From SPCO01 sp964579825 (GTDB taxonomy: Bacteria > Chloroflexota > Limnocylindria > Limnocylindrales > CSP1-4): a stretch of DNA of 64,000 bases. Both the position numbers and the translations under genes were made by a program. Under the pieces are notes generated by a model. The model ran no database searches and was not told where the DNA came from. It saw nothing but the letters and a program-made list of their open reading frames with translations. Location: the NCBI GenBank assembly GCA_964579825.1, contig CAZOHT010000012.1, positions 33,273 to 97,272 of the forward strand. The letters are read 5' to 3'. Of the stretch, positions 28,785 to 36,297 are shown one piece after another. Each line of letters starts with the position of its first letter. Positions within the stretch are counted from its first letter, which is position 1.

Positions 28785-30476
28785 TTACTCGGCGGCGATC
28801 AGGTACCGGTAGTACGGCTGCCCACCGTGCCGGACCTCCACCTCGGCACCGGCGACCACGCCGCCGATGGTGCGCGCCATCGACTCGGCTTCGGCCAGGT
28901 CGGCGCCGTCGCCGTAGAACAGGGTCAGCAGTTCGAATCCGGGCGTGAGGGCCTTGACCGCCGCGGCGACGCACTTGACCCGGTCGCCGTGGACGGCGAC
29001 GAGCCCGTCATCCGGGTCGAGCGCGATCGTCTGGCCCTTCTTGACCTTCCTGCCGCCGATGGTCGCGTCGCGCACCGCCTCGGTGACGGCCAGGGTCTGG
29101 ATCGCCCGGGCCGCCTCGGTCATGCCTTGGGCGTTCTCGGCGGCCCCGAGCCCCGGATCGAGGGCGAGGAGTGCCGCGAATCCTTCCGCGGCATTGCGAC
29201 TCGGCACGACCACCACCGTGCGTTCGGTCATCGCGGCCACCTGGCGCGCGGCCAGGACGACGTTCGGGTTGTTCGGCAGGAGCAGGATCTCGCGGGCCTC
29301 GACGAGCCCGATCGCCCCGATCAGCTCACCGGTGCTCGGATTCGCCGACTGGCCACCCTGGACGACCGCCGCGACCCCGAAATCGCGGAAGATCGCGGCG
29401 AGCCCGTCACCGGCGACCACGGCGACCACCGCCAGGGCGGGCACGTCCGCCGCGGGCGCCGTGACGGCTCCGGCGGCTGCCTCGTCGGGCCCCGGCGGCC
29501 CGTCCGGTCCCTCGGTCGTGAACGCCGCCGCTCGCGACTCGCGGACGTCCCGGGCCTGGTTGTCCAGGTTCTCGACGCTGATCCGGCTCATGGACCCCTG
29601 GGTCAGGCCATAGCCGATGACGAGGTCGGGGCGTTCGTTGTGCACGTGGACCTTGAGGGCGCGCGAGTCGCCCGCCACCAGGACGGACTCGCCGATGGAC
29701 TCGAGATGGTCGCGGATCGCGTCGACGTCGAGCGCCGCCGTGCCGGTCGCCTGGAGCAGGAACATCGTCTCGTAGCCGAACCCTTCATCCGCGTGGGCGA
29801 CGAGCGTGGAGGGCTTCGCCCCGGCCTTCGTCCGGCTGCGGGCGACCGACGCTGGCGACTTGCCGACCAGGTGGAGCAGGGCGCCCTGGAACAGTCGATA
29901 CAGTCCCTGTCCACCCGAGTCGACGACGCCGGCCTCGCGCAGGATCGCGAGCAGGCTGGGTGTCCGGGCGACCGACTTCTCGGCTCCGTCGAGGGTCGCG
30001 GTCAGGACGACCTCGATGTCGTTGTCCTGCTCCGCGGCCGCCACGGCTGCGGCCGCCGACTCGCGGATGACCGTCAGGATCGTGCCCTCGACCGGCTTGG
30101 CCACGGCACCGTAGGCGGTCTTCGTGCCCTCGGACAGCGCATGGGCGAGGTCCAGGCCATTGAACCGGCTCTTGCCGCTGAGGGCCTCCGCCATGCCACG
30201 GAAGATCTGGCTGGTGATGACACCCGAGTTGCCCCGCGCTCCCATCAGCGCGCCGAAGCTGATGGCCGCCGCGATGCGGTCCGCCGGCTGGCCCGCGGCG
30301 TTCTCCGCCTCCTCGAGCGCGGCCTTGACGGTCGCGAACATGTTCGAACCCGTGTCGCCGTCCGGGACCGGGTAGACGTTGAGGCTGTTGATCTCGTCGA
30401 CGTGCGCCTCGAGATTGGCGACGGCGGCGCGGAAGGCGGCCAGCAGACCGTCGCCGTCGCAGGCCCGACGCGCCAT
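28785..30476 (-). CDS. fakA: DAK2-domain fatty-acid kinase-like protein (FakA/YloV)
   Basis: 563 residues. N-terminal DhaL/DAK2 domain with NVYPVPDGDTGSNMF (Mg-ATP site), MGARGNSGVITSQI and VVDSGGQGLYRLFQG. The C-terminal half is the FakA middle/C domain (KVHVHNERPDLVIGYGL, LLLPNNPNVVLAA). In Firmicutes FakA phosphorylates fatty acids bound to FakB; no fakB is in the window. Start codon shares one base with the upstream Asp23 stop (TGATG). Confidence 0.9.
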   Translation of the reverse strand: MARRACDGDGLLAAFRAAVANLEAHVDEINSLNVYPVPDGDTGSNMFATVKAALEEAENAAGQPADRIAAAISFGALMGARGNSGVITSQIFRGMAEALSGKSRFNGLDLAHALSEGTKTAYGAVAKPVEGTILTVIRESAAAAVAAAEQDNDIEVVLTATLDGAEKSVARTPSLLAILREAGVVDSGGQGLYRLFQGALLHLVGKSPASVARSRTKAGAKPSTLVAHADEGFGYETMFLLQATGTAALDVDAIRDHLESIGESVLVAGDSRALKVHVHNERPDLVIGYGLTQGSMSRISVENLDNQARDVRESRAAAFTTEGPDGPPGPDEAAAGAVTAPAADVPALAVVAVVAGDGLAAIFRDFGVAAVVQGGQSANPSTGELIGAIGLVEAREILLLPNNPNVVLAARQVAAMTERTVVVVPSRNAAEGFAALLALDPGLGAAENAQGMTEAARAIQTLAVTEAVRDATIGGRKVKKGQTIALDPDDGLVAVHGDRVKCVAAAVKALTPGFELLTLFYGDGADLAEAESMARTIGGVVAGAEVEVRHGGQPYYRYLIAAE

Positions 30477-30898
30477 CAGGCGACGTCCGTCCCGCTGTCC
30501 GCCAGGTCGCGGGTCGAGACGGCCTCGCTGTCGGGCGGGCCGTCCGCGGGTGGCGCACCAGCCGGGGCGAACCGAAGCCCGTCGATGTGGATGACGAGGT
30601 GGCTGACCTCGACGCCGAGGGCACGCCGGAGGCCGTAGCGGACGGCCGAGTCCACCTGACGACCGACCTCCGCGATCGGCACGCCGAAGGCCACGGTGAG
30701 GTCCAGATCGACCGCGACGCCGTCGCCCAGATGGACCTTCAGGCCCGGCGTCCGGAGACCGAGACGAGCGATGAGGCGCTCCGGCCAGGCCCCGGCGAAT
30801 CCGGTCACGCCATAGGAACCGAGGACGGCGGTCCGGACGATGTCCGTCACGGCGCGTCGAGTGACCAGGGTGCGGCCGGGGATGGGTTCGGTTGGCAC
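30476..30898 (-). CDS. Asp23/Gls24 (YloU-like) protein, second copy
   Basis: 140 residues. TLVTRRAVTDIVRTAVLGSYG, LKVHLGDGVAVDLDLTVAFG and VIHIDGLRFA fit Asp23; the acidic C terminus is unique. The YloU-YloV (FakA) pairing is conserved in Gram-positives. GTG start with AGGAGG 11 bases upstream. Divergent from rpmB. Confidence 0.87.
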   Translation of the reverse strand: MPTEPIPGRTLVTRRAVTDIVRTAVLGSYGVTGFAGAWPERLIARLGLRTPGLKVHLGDGVAVDLDLTVAFGVPIAEVGRQVDSAVRYGLRRALGVEVSHLVIHIDGLRFAPAGAPPADGPPDSEAVSTRDLADSGTDVA

Positions 30899-30966
30899 GC
30901 GGGCGACGTCCTCCTCGCGAGAGCGGGTCGGGCGGCGTCCGAACCGGAGCGTCGGAGGCCGTGTGG

Positions 30967-30972
30967 TATTCT
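30967..30972 (+). promoter_or_regulatory. rpmB promoter, extended -10
   Basis: Plus strand TGG-TATTCT, 64 bases before the rpmB ATG, in the divergent region with the Asp23-fakA operon. No convincing -35. Confidence 0.55.
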
Positions 30973-31035
30973 ACCGCTCCGTTCGCGCCCGTTCGGCTCG
31001 GACACCCAACCCGAACCCACATCGAAGGACCACGC

Positions 31036-31233
31036 ATGGCCCGCTCCTGCGCGATCTGCGGCAAAGAGTCCATGGGCGGCTTCAACCCCCAGTCTTCGGG
31101 GATGAACCGCGTCCGGGCGCACCGTCGCATGCAACCGAATCTGCAGCCGCTCGTCATCCAGCAGAAGGGCGTGCCGACCAAGGCGCTCGTCTGCACGCGC
31201 TGCCGCCGCACCCAGCTGAAGTCGGCCAAGTAG
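31036..31233 (+). CDS. rpmB: 50S ribosomal protein L28
   Basis: 65 residues: ARSCAICGKESMGGFNPQSS, NRVRAHRRMQPNLQPL, ALVCTRCRRTQLKSAK. Two CxxC pairs, so the zinc-binding form. AAGGA six bases before the ATG. Single-gene transcript ended by a strong hairpin. Confidence 0.96.
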   Translation: MARSCAICGKESMGGFNPQSSGMNRVRAHRRMQPNLQPLVIQQKGVPTKALVCTRCRRTQLKSAK

Positions 31234-31278
31234 CCGCGACCGACCTCCGGGTCGGCTGATCTTCAGACCTCGAACCTG

Positions 31279-31302
31279 ACCGGCCGTCGATCGACGGCCG
31301 GT
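31279..31302 (+). terminator. Rho-independent terminator after rpmB
   Basis: A 24-bp perfect palindrome (ACCGGCCGTCGA and its mirror) folds as a 10-bp stem with a GATC loop, followed by the T-rich TCGTTGTGT. Also usable from the other strand. Confidence 0.8.
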
Positions 31303-31369
31303 TCGTTGTGTGCCCAGGGTGCACGGCGTAGCGGCGGCGCGTCCGATGGGTCGAGCTCGCCTCGCGTCT

Positions 31370-31477
31370 GGCAGATGCGATCCCAAGACGGACGCCTCGT
31401 GGACCGATGATCAGACGGCGGCTACAGCCGTGCTCAGCATCCCAACCACGCTGGCTCATCCGGATCTCGCATCTGCC
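31370..31477. repeat. structured inverted-repeat element, copy 1
   Basis: Closing arms GGCAGATGCG-ATCC (31370-31383) and GGAT-ct-CGCATCTGCC (31462-31477) pair over 14 bp with a two-base bulge. Inside, ACGGC (31415-31419) pairs with GCCGT (31427-31431), flanked by GATG/CATC. The last 25 bases closely match those of the element at 52594-52696 (GGCTCAT.CCGGATC.CGCATCTG). It lies between the convergent rpmB and dtd. No coding frame. Confidence 0.65.
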
Positions 31478-31565
31478 GGTGACACGGCCGAGTCAGGGCG
31501 GCGGATCGGCGACGACACGCGGCGGATCGTGTCATCTAGCGACGTGACGGCTGGTATGCGACCAC

Positions 31566-32012
31566 CTAGCGGTCGTTCGTGTCGAGCCAGATCGTGAACG
31601 GGCCATCGTTGACGAGTTCAACGGCCATCTCGGACCCGAACCGGCCCATCTCGACGGTCACGCCCAGCGCCCGAAGCGCCGCCACGAACTGGCGATAGCG
31701 TTCCTCGGCGAGCTGCGGCGCGGCCGCATCCGTGAACCCCGGGCGTCGGCCGCGCCGCGTATCGGCGTAGAGCGTGAACTGGGAGATCGCCAGGACGGCG
31801 CCGCCGACATCGATGAGGCTCCGGTTGGTCCGGCCCTCCTCGTCGCGGAAGATCCGAAGCTCCGTGACGCGGCGCGCCAGGTCGGCGGCGACCTGTGGCG
31901 TGTCGCCCGGTCCGACGCCCAGCAGGATCAGGAGCCCACCAGCCACCTGGCCGACGACCTCGCCCTCGACCCGAACCTCGGCGCGCGAGACGCGCTGGAG
32001 GAGTGCCCTCAT
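31566..32012 (-). CDS. dtd: D-aminoacyl-tRNA deacylase
   Basis: Removes D-amino acids and glycine from mischarged tRNAs. 148 residues. The chirality-checking Gly-cisPro motif is in LVNDGPFTIWL, and the active-site SQFTLYADTRRGRRPGFTDA is intact. ATG overlaps the rpe stop (ATGA). Confidence 0.95.
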   Translation of the reverse strand: MRALLQRVSRAEVRVEGEVVGQVAGGLLILLGVGPGDTPQVAADLARRVTELRIFRDEEGRTNRSLIDVGGAVLAISQFTLYADTRRGRRPGFTDAAAPQLAEERYRQFVAALRALGVTVEMGRFGSEMAVELVNDGPFTIWLDTNDR

Positions 32013-33004
32013 CGGTGGTCGGCAGGCGCGTCGGGCTCCCGGTCCGCGTCGAACGTCGCCCGCCAGGCATCGGCGGCTTCCTGGGCGGCCTCGCGCGCGG
32101 CGGCGTGCCGCTCCTCGACGAGCGTCTCGGTGGTGGCCGGCACGAGCAGGTCGTAGTCACGCACCCCGTCCGGGTTCATCTGGCCGTCGCCGCGCAGCAT
32201 GATGACCGGCACGCCGCCGGCCTCGATCTCGTCGCTCAGCGCCTTCGCCAGATGCTTCGGGAGCGACGTGAAGCGGACCATCCGGTCGCGCGGGATCGGT
32301 GGCACGCCGCCGTTCAGGCCGAACTGGTACCCCTCGTCCGCAAGCGCGCGGATCAGGCGGATCTCGCGACCCATGTCGTGGCCCTTGATGAACAGGGCCG
32401 ACCCGACGACGAGGATGTCGACCCCGAGGGCGCCCGCGAATTCCGCTGTCTCGCGGTTGATCCCGCCGTCGACGTGGACCTCGGCCCCGTGCGCCTTGTG
32501 GGCGAGATGGTCGCGCGCCGCGAGGAGCTTGTCCCTGGCCACGTCCTTCATGAACGATTGGCCACCGAACCCGGGCTCGACGGTCATGACCATGACGATG
32601 TCGATCAGGTGCTGGTATGGCTCGAGGGCGGACAGCGGTGTCGCCGGCTTGACGGCGAGACCGGCGTTCCGTCCGGCCGCGTGGATGGCCCGCAGGGTCG
32701 GTTCGATCGGCTCCTCGATCTCCACGTGGATCGTGACGGAGTCGCAGCCCGCGTCCAGGTACTCGTCGATGTAGCGGCCGGGCTCGCTGACCATGAGATG
32801 CGCGTCGAGCGGCAACTCCGTGCGCCGTCGGATCGCCTTGATGGTGCGCGGACCGAACGTGAGGTTCGGGACGAAGTGGGCGTCCATGATGTCGAGGTGG
32901 ATCCGGTCTGCCCCAGCGGCCTGCACGCGACGCACCGCGTTCCCGAGGTTGGACAGGTCCGAGTCCAGGATGCTGGCGGCCACCCGCGCCCGTCCGGGAG
33001 CCAT
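32009..33004 (-). CDS. rpe: ribulose-phosphate 3-epimerase with extra C-terminal domain
   Basis: Pentose-phosphate epimerase. 331 residues against a usual 215-230. The TIM-barrel core (1 to about 230) has HLDIMDAHFVPNLTFGP, LDAHLMV, TVEPGFGGQSF and VHVDGGI, with all metal ligands. Residues 231-331 are extra: PRDRMVRFTSLPKHLAKAL, GGVPVIMLRGDGQMNPDG, DYDLLVPATTETLVEERH, then an Ala/Glu helix. I do not recognise this extension. ATG at 33004 is three bases after the rlmN stop. Confidence 0.92.
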   Translation of the reverse strand: MAPGRARVAASILDSDLSNLGNAVRRVQAAGADRIHLDIMDAHFVPNLTFGPRTIKAIRRRTELPLDAHLMVSEPGRYIDEYLDAGCDSVTIHVEIEEPIEPTLRAIHAAGRNAGLAVKPATPLSALEPYQHLIDIVMVMTVEPGFGGQSFMKDVARDKLLAARDHLAHKAHGAEVHVDGGINRETAEFAGALGVDILVVGSALFIKGHDMGREIRLIRALADEGYQFGLNGGVPPIPRDRMVRFTSLPKHLAKALSDEIEAGGVPVIMLRGDGQMNPDGVRDYDLLVPATTETLVEERHAAAREAAQEAADAWRATFDADREPDAPADHR

Positions 33005-33006
33005 GG

Positions 33007-34221
33007 CTACTCCCCCACTCCGGCCGGGAGGGCCTCGTCGCTGCGCTCGCCGCGCAATGCGGCGGCACTGGCGGTCTCCAGGCGCGCTCGGCGCCGGGCG
33101 ACGGCCGGAGCGGGCGGCTCGCCGGCTCGTTCGGCCGCCAGTTGCCCACAGGCGGCACCGATCTCCTGGCCGCGATTCCGCCGGATGGTCGTCTCGATGC
33201 CGGCCCCCTTGAGCGTGGCCGCGAACGCCTCGATGGCCGGCATCGGGCTGGCCCGCCAGGGCGTGTGGGCGACGGGGTTCATGGGGATCAGGTTGACATG
33301 GGCGTGGTCGCCGCGCAGCAGGTCCGCCATCGCCTCGGCGTCGAGGTCCGTGTCGTTCACGCCCTCGATCATCGTGACTTCGTAGCTGATCCGGCGGCCC
33401 GTCGCCTTGGCGTGATCGCGCGCCGCGGCGACGACCTCGGCGATCGGCCAGCGGCGATTGAGTGGCACCAGGACGTCGCGCAAGGGATCGCGCGCGGCGT
33501 GGAGCGAGACCGCCAGGGTGAACTGCGGGCCGAGCGCCGTCAGCCGGCGGATCCCCGGCACGACGCCCGACGTGGAGACCGTGATGTGCCTGGCTCCCAG
33601 TCCGAACCGCTTCGGATCGTTCAGGGCCTCGACCGCGGCCAGGACCCGGTCCAGGTTGAGCAGCGGTTCGCCCATCCCCATGAATACGATGTTCGTCAGG
33701 CGCTGGCCGTTCGCCTCCAGCCGGCGGGCGGCGTGGCGGACCTGATCGACGATCTCGGCGGTCTCGAGGTCGCGCGTGAACCCGAGCTCGCCGGTGGCAC
33801 AGAACGGGCAGCCGACGGCGCACCCGGCCTGGCTCGAGATGCACAGCGTGTGGCGTTCACGGGCGTGGCCGCGAGCCGGGTAGTGCATGAGCACGGACTC
33901 GACCAGGGCCCCGTCCGAGAGGCGATGGAGCGCCTTCTCGGTCTGACCGGCGTCCGACACCCGGAGCTCGGTCTCGCCGACCGTATCGAAGCGGATCGCC
34001 TCCGCCAGGGAGACGCGCAATCCGGATGGGAGCGTCAGGACGGCGTCCAGGGAATCGGCGGTGCCGGACCAGACCGCATCGCTGACCTGGCGCGCCCGAT
34101 AGCCCGGCTCGCCCCGGTCCCTGAACCAGGCCGCCAGCGCCGCGGGTTCCAAGCCGGAGATCCCTGGCCGCGGATCCGGCATCGCGCGCGGTCCCGAGCC
34201 CTGCAGCACGTCGAGCGTCAT
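33007..34221 (-). CDS. rlmN: dual-specificity 23S rRNA/tRNA (adenine-C2)-methyltransferase RlmN
   Basis: Radical SAM methylation of A2503 and tRNA A37. 404 residues. The [4Fe-4S] motif CAVGCPFC, preceded by SSQAG, is a CX3CX2C. NIVFMGMGEPLLNLD, ITVSTSGVVPGIRRL and NLIPMNPV follow. The second catalytic Cys is in EIGAACGQL. The last 40 residues are a non-conserved Ala/Arg tail. Confidence 0.95.
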   Translation of the reverse strand: MTLDVLQGSGPRAMPDPRPGISGLEPAALAAWFRDRGEPGYRARQVSDAVWSGTADSLDAVLTLPSGLRVSLAEAIRFDTVGETELRVSDAGQTEKALHRLSDGALVESVLMHYPARGHARERHTLCISSQAGCAVGCPFCATGELGFTRDLETAEIVDQVRHAARRLEANGQRLTNIVFMGMGEPLLNLDRVLAAVEALNDPKRFGLGARHITVSTSGVVPGIRRLTALGPQFTLAVSLHAARDPLRDVLVPLNRRWPIAEVVAAARDHAKATGRRISYEVTMIEGVNDTDLDAEAMADLLRGDHAHVNLIPMNPVAHTPWRASPMPAIEAFAATLKGAGIETTIRRNRGQEIGAACGQLAAERAGEPPAPAVARRRARLETASAAALRGERSDEALPAGVGE

Positions 34222-34231
34222 CGAGCCGATG

Positions 34232-35191
34232 CTACCGCACGACGCTGCCGACGAGACCGGGTGCGCCACGGCGAAGTTCGGCGGCGGTCATCGGCTTGCG
34301 GCCCTCGGCCCGGACGCGGCCCAGCCGCAGGCGGCCGTCCGAGGTGGCGAGCGCGAGTCCGTCCCCATCCGCGACGAGCTGCCCGGCGCGATCGCCGGCC
34401 TCGGAGGCGGCCACGGTGGCATCGTCGACGATCAACCGCCCCGGCAGGTCCGTGTCGACGAAGCTGCCTGGCCACGGTCGGTACGCGCGAACCTGCCGCT
34501 CCAGCTCCGTCGCCGGGCGGGTGGGATCCAGCCGGCCGTCCTCGCGCCGAAGCGGTCGCGTGAGGGTCGCGCCATCGGCCGACTGTGGCGCGGGCACGAT
34601 CTCGCCGTCCACCCAGGGTCCCAGCGTCGCCGAGAGCAGGTCCGCGGCGTCGGTCGCGAGGGCCGCCTCAAGGTCCGGCGCCGTCTCCGTCCGGTCGAGG
34701 GGTCGGCGCGAGCGGGCCAGGATCGGGCCCGTGTCGAGGCCGGCATCCATGCACATGAGCGACACCCCCGTCTCGTCGTCACCGGCCAGGATCGCGGCCG
34801 GGATCGGCGTGGCACCCCGATGCCGTGGGAGCAGGGACGGGTGTAGGTTGAGGGCGCCATGACGGAGGTGGAGGAGCGACTCGGGCACGATCTGCCCGTA
34901 GTCGGCGAGGACCAGCAGCGCCGGTCGGAGGGCCAGGACCGCGGCGACGGCGTCGGCGTGACGGAGGCGTTCCGGGGTCAGGACGGCGGACACCCCGAGC
35001 GCGGCCGCGGCGTCGTGGACGGGGGTCCGTGTCAGGGTCCGCCGGCGTCCGACCGGCCTGGGCGGCGCCGTCACGACGCCGACGAGATCGACCTCAGGCG
35101 TGCTCGCCAGGCGCCGGAGACTCTCGACCCCGAACCCGCCACTCCCCACGAAGACGGTCCGCACCGGACGCGGGCCCGGCCCGGTGGTCAC
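34232..35191 (-). CDS. fmt: methionyl-tRNA formyltransferase
   Basis: Formylates initiator Met-tRNA. 319 residues. Catalytic NLHPSLLPRHRGATP and DAGLDTGP (Asn, His, Asp). The C-terminal OB-like domain contains RAYRPWPGSFV. GTG start overlaps the def stop (GTGA). Confidence 0.94.
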   Translation of the reverse strand: MTTGPGPRPVRTVFVGSGGFGVESLRRLASTPEVDLVGVVTAPPRPVGRRRTLTRTPVHDAAAALGVSAVLTPERLRHADAVAAVLALRPALLVLADYGQIVPESLLHLRHGALNLHPSLLPRHRGATPIPAAILAGDDETGVSLMCMDAGLDTGPILARSRRPLDRTETAPDLEAALATDAADLLSATLGPWVDGEIVPAPQSADGATLTRPLRREDGRLDPTRPATELERQVRAYRPWPGSFVDTDLPGRLIVDDATVAASEAGDRAGQLVADGDGLALATSDGRLRLGRVRAEGRKPMTAAELRRGAPGLVGSVVR

Positions 35192-35703
35192 GCCAGGGCG
35201 CTCGTCGCCTCGCGGATCTCCGCGTCGTCCTCATCGCCGACCCCGACCGCCATCAACTCATCCATGGACTCGAGGTAGTCGATGTAGAGCTTCCCGTCGA
35301 GGTGATCCAGCTCGTGCTGGAGCGCTCGACCGAGGAGGCCGGACCCGGCGACCTTGATCTTGCGGCCCCGACGGTCCTGGGCGACGACCCAGACCCGCTC
35401 GCGCCGCGTCACGTAGGCGACATAGCCCGGGATGGACAGGCAGCCCTCCAGGTCGCGGTCGTCGCCGGTCGCCTTGACGATCTTCGGGTTGACCAGCTCG
35501 TGGAGCTGACCTTCGACCTCGATGACGCAGGCCTGCAGCGCCTCGCCGAGTTGTGGGGCGGCGAGACCGACCCCTGGCGCATCGCGCATCGTGTGGGCGA
35601 GGTCGTCCAGGAGTTCGTGCAGGTACTTCCCGAAGCTGTCGACCGGCTTGCCCTTGAGGCGAAGCCGGGGGTCGCCGAGCATGACGATGGGGCGGACACT
35701 CAT
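35188..35703 (-). CDS. def: peptide deformylase
   Basis: Metal hydrolase removing N-formyl groups. 171 residues with all three motifs: GVGLAAPQLG, EGCLSIPG, and the metal site QHELDHLDGKLY. Acidic tail. Partner of fmt encoded just downstream. Confidence 0.97.
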   Translation of the reverse strand: MSVRPIVMLGDPRLRLKGKPVDSFGKYLHELLDDLAHTMRDAPGVGLAAPQLGEALQACVIEVEGQLHELVNPKIVKATGDDRDLEGCLSIPGYVAYVTRRERVWVVAQDRRGRKIKVAGSGLLGRALQHELDHLDGKLYIDYLESMDELMAVGVGDEDDAEIREATSALA

Positions 35704-35713
35704 TGTCGAACGG

Positions 35714-36232
35714 TCAGCCCGCGGCGTCCTTGGCGGCGCCGGCGACGTCGGACGCGGCGGCCTTGGCCGCATCGGTCACGTCGGAGGCGGCGTCGCTCGT
35801 GGCGTCGGCCACGTTCGTCGCGACATCCCGGGCGGCGGCGGTCGCCTGACTGGCAGCTTGCCCTACGTCGCCGGACCCGGCGCTGTCGGTCGCGATCGAG
35901 GCGCGGACCTCGGCGGCCCAGTCGCGCGAGCGGGTGGCGAGCTTGCCGCTCGCATCGGAGGCGACGTCGCCGGCCTTCTTGACGGCCGGACCCGCCTTGT
36001 CCGCGGCCAGCGCGGCGATCTCGGCGGTGCGCGCACCGACCTCGCGGACGGTCGGCGACGCACGCTCGGCGAGGTCGTCGAGCGCATCGCGCAGGGTGCC
36101 GAAGAGGCTGGAGATGGTGTCCGAGGCGGATGTCTTCGGGGCGTCGGGGCCCGGATCGGGATCCCCGGTCCAGCCGAAGGTCTCGTCAGCGGGCTTGTCG
36201 GTCGTCGCGGTGGACGCGCTCTGGTCGGTCAT
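35714..36232 (-). CDS. Ala-rich amphipathic helical protein of unknown function
   Basis: 172 residues. A short acidic, Asp/Pro-rich N terminus is followed by repeated helical 11- to 15-residue units such as KKAGDVASDASGKLATRS and AASDVTDAAKAAASDVAGAA, resembling LEA/apolipoprotein-like or anti-sigma-scaffold helices. No signal peptide or Cys. It stands alone between priA and def; ATG with AGGAG (from aggaggagcc) upstream. Not recognised. Confidence 0.65.
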   Translation of the reverse strand: MTDQSASTATTDKPADETFGWTGDPDPGPDAPKTSASDTISSLFGTLRDALDDLAERASPTVREVGARTAEIAALAADKAGPAVKKAGDVASDASGKLATRSRDWAAEVRASIATDSAGSGDVGQAASQATAAARDVATNVADATSDAASDVTDAAKAAASDVAGAAKDAAG

Positions 36233-36297
36233 CGGGGCTCCTCCTAGTCGAAGGCGTATGGTCGCACGGATCGGATCGGGAGTCACTCACGCAGTGG

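Noticed and set aside
31303..31369. Small peptide gene after rpmB
   Set aside because: No start with a ribosome site and no conserved-looking sequence between the terminator and the structured element.
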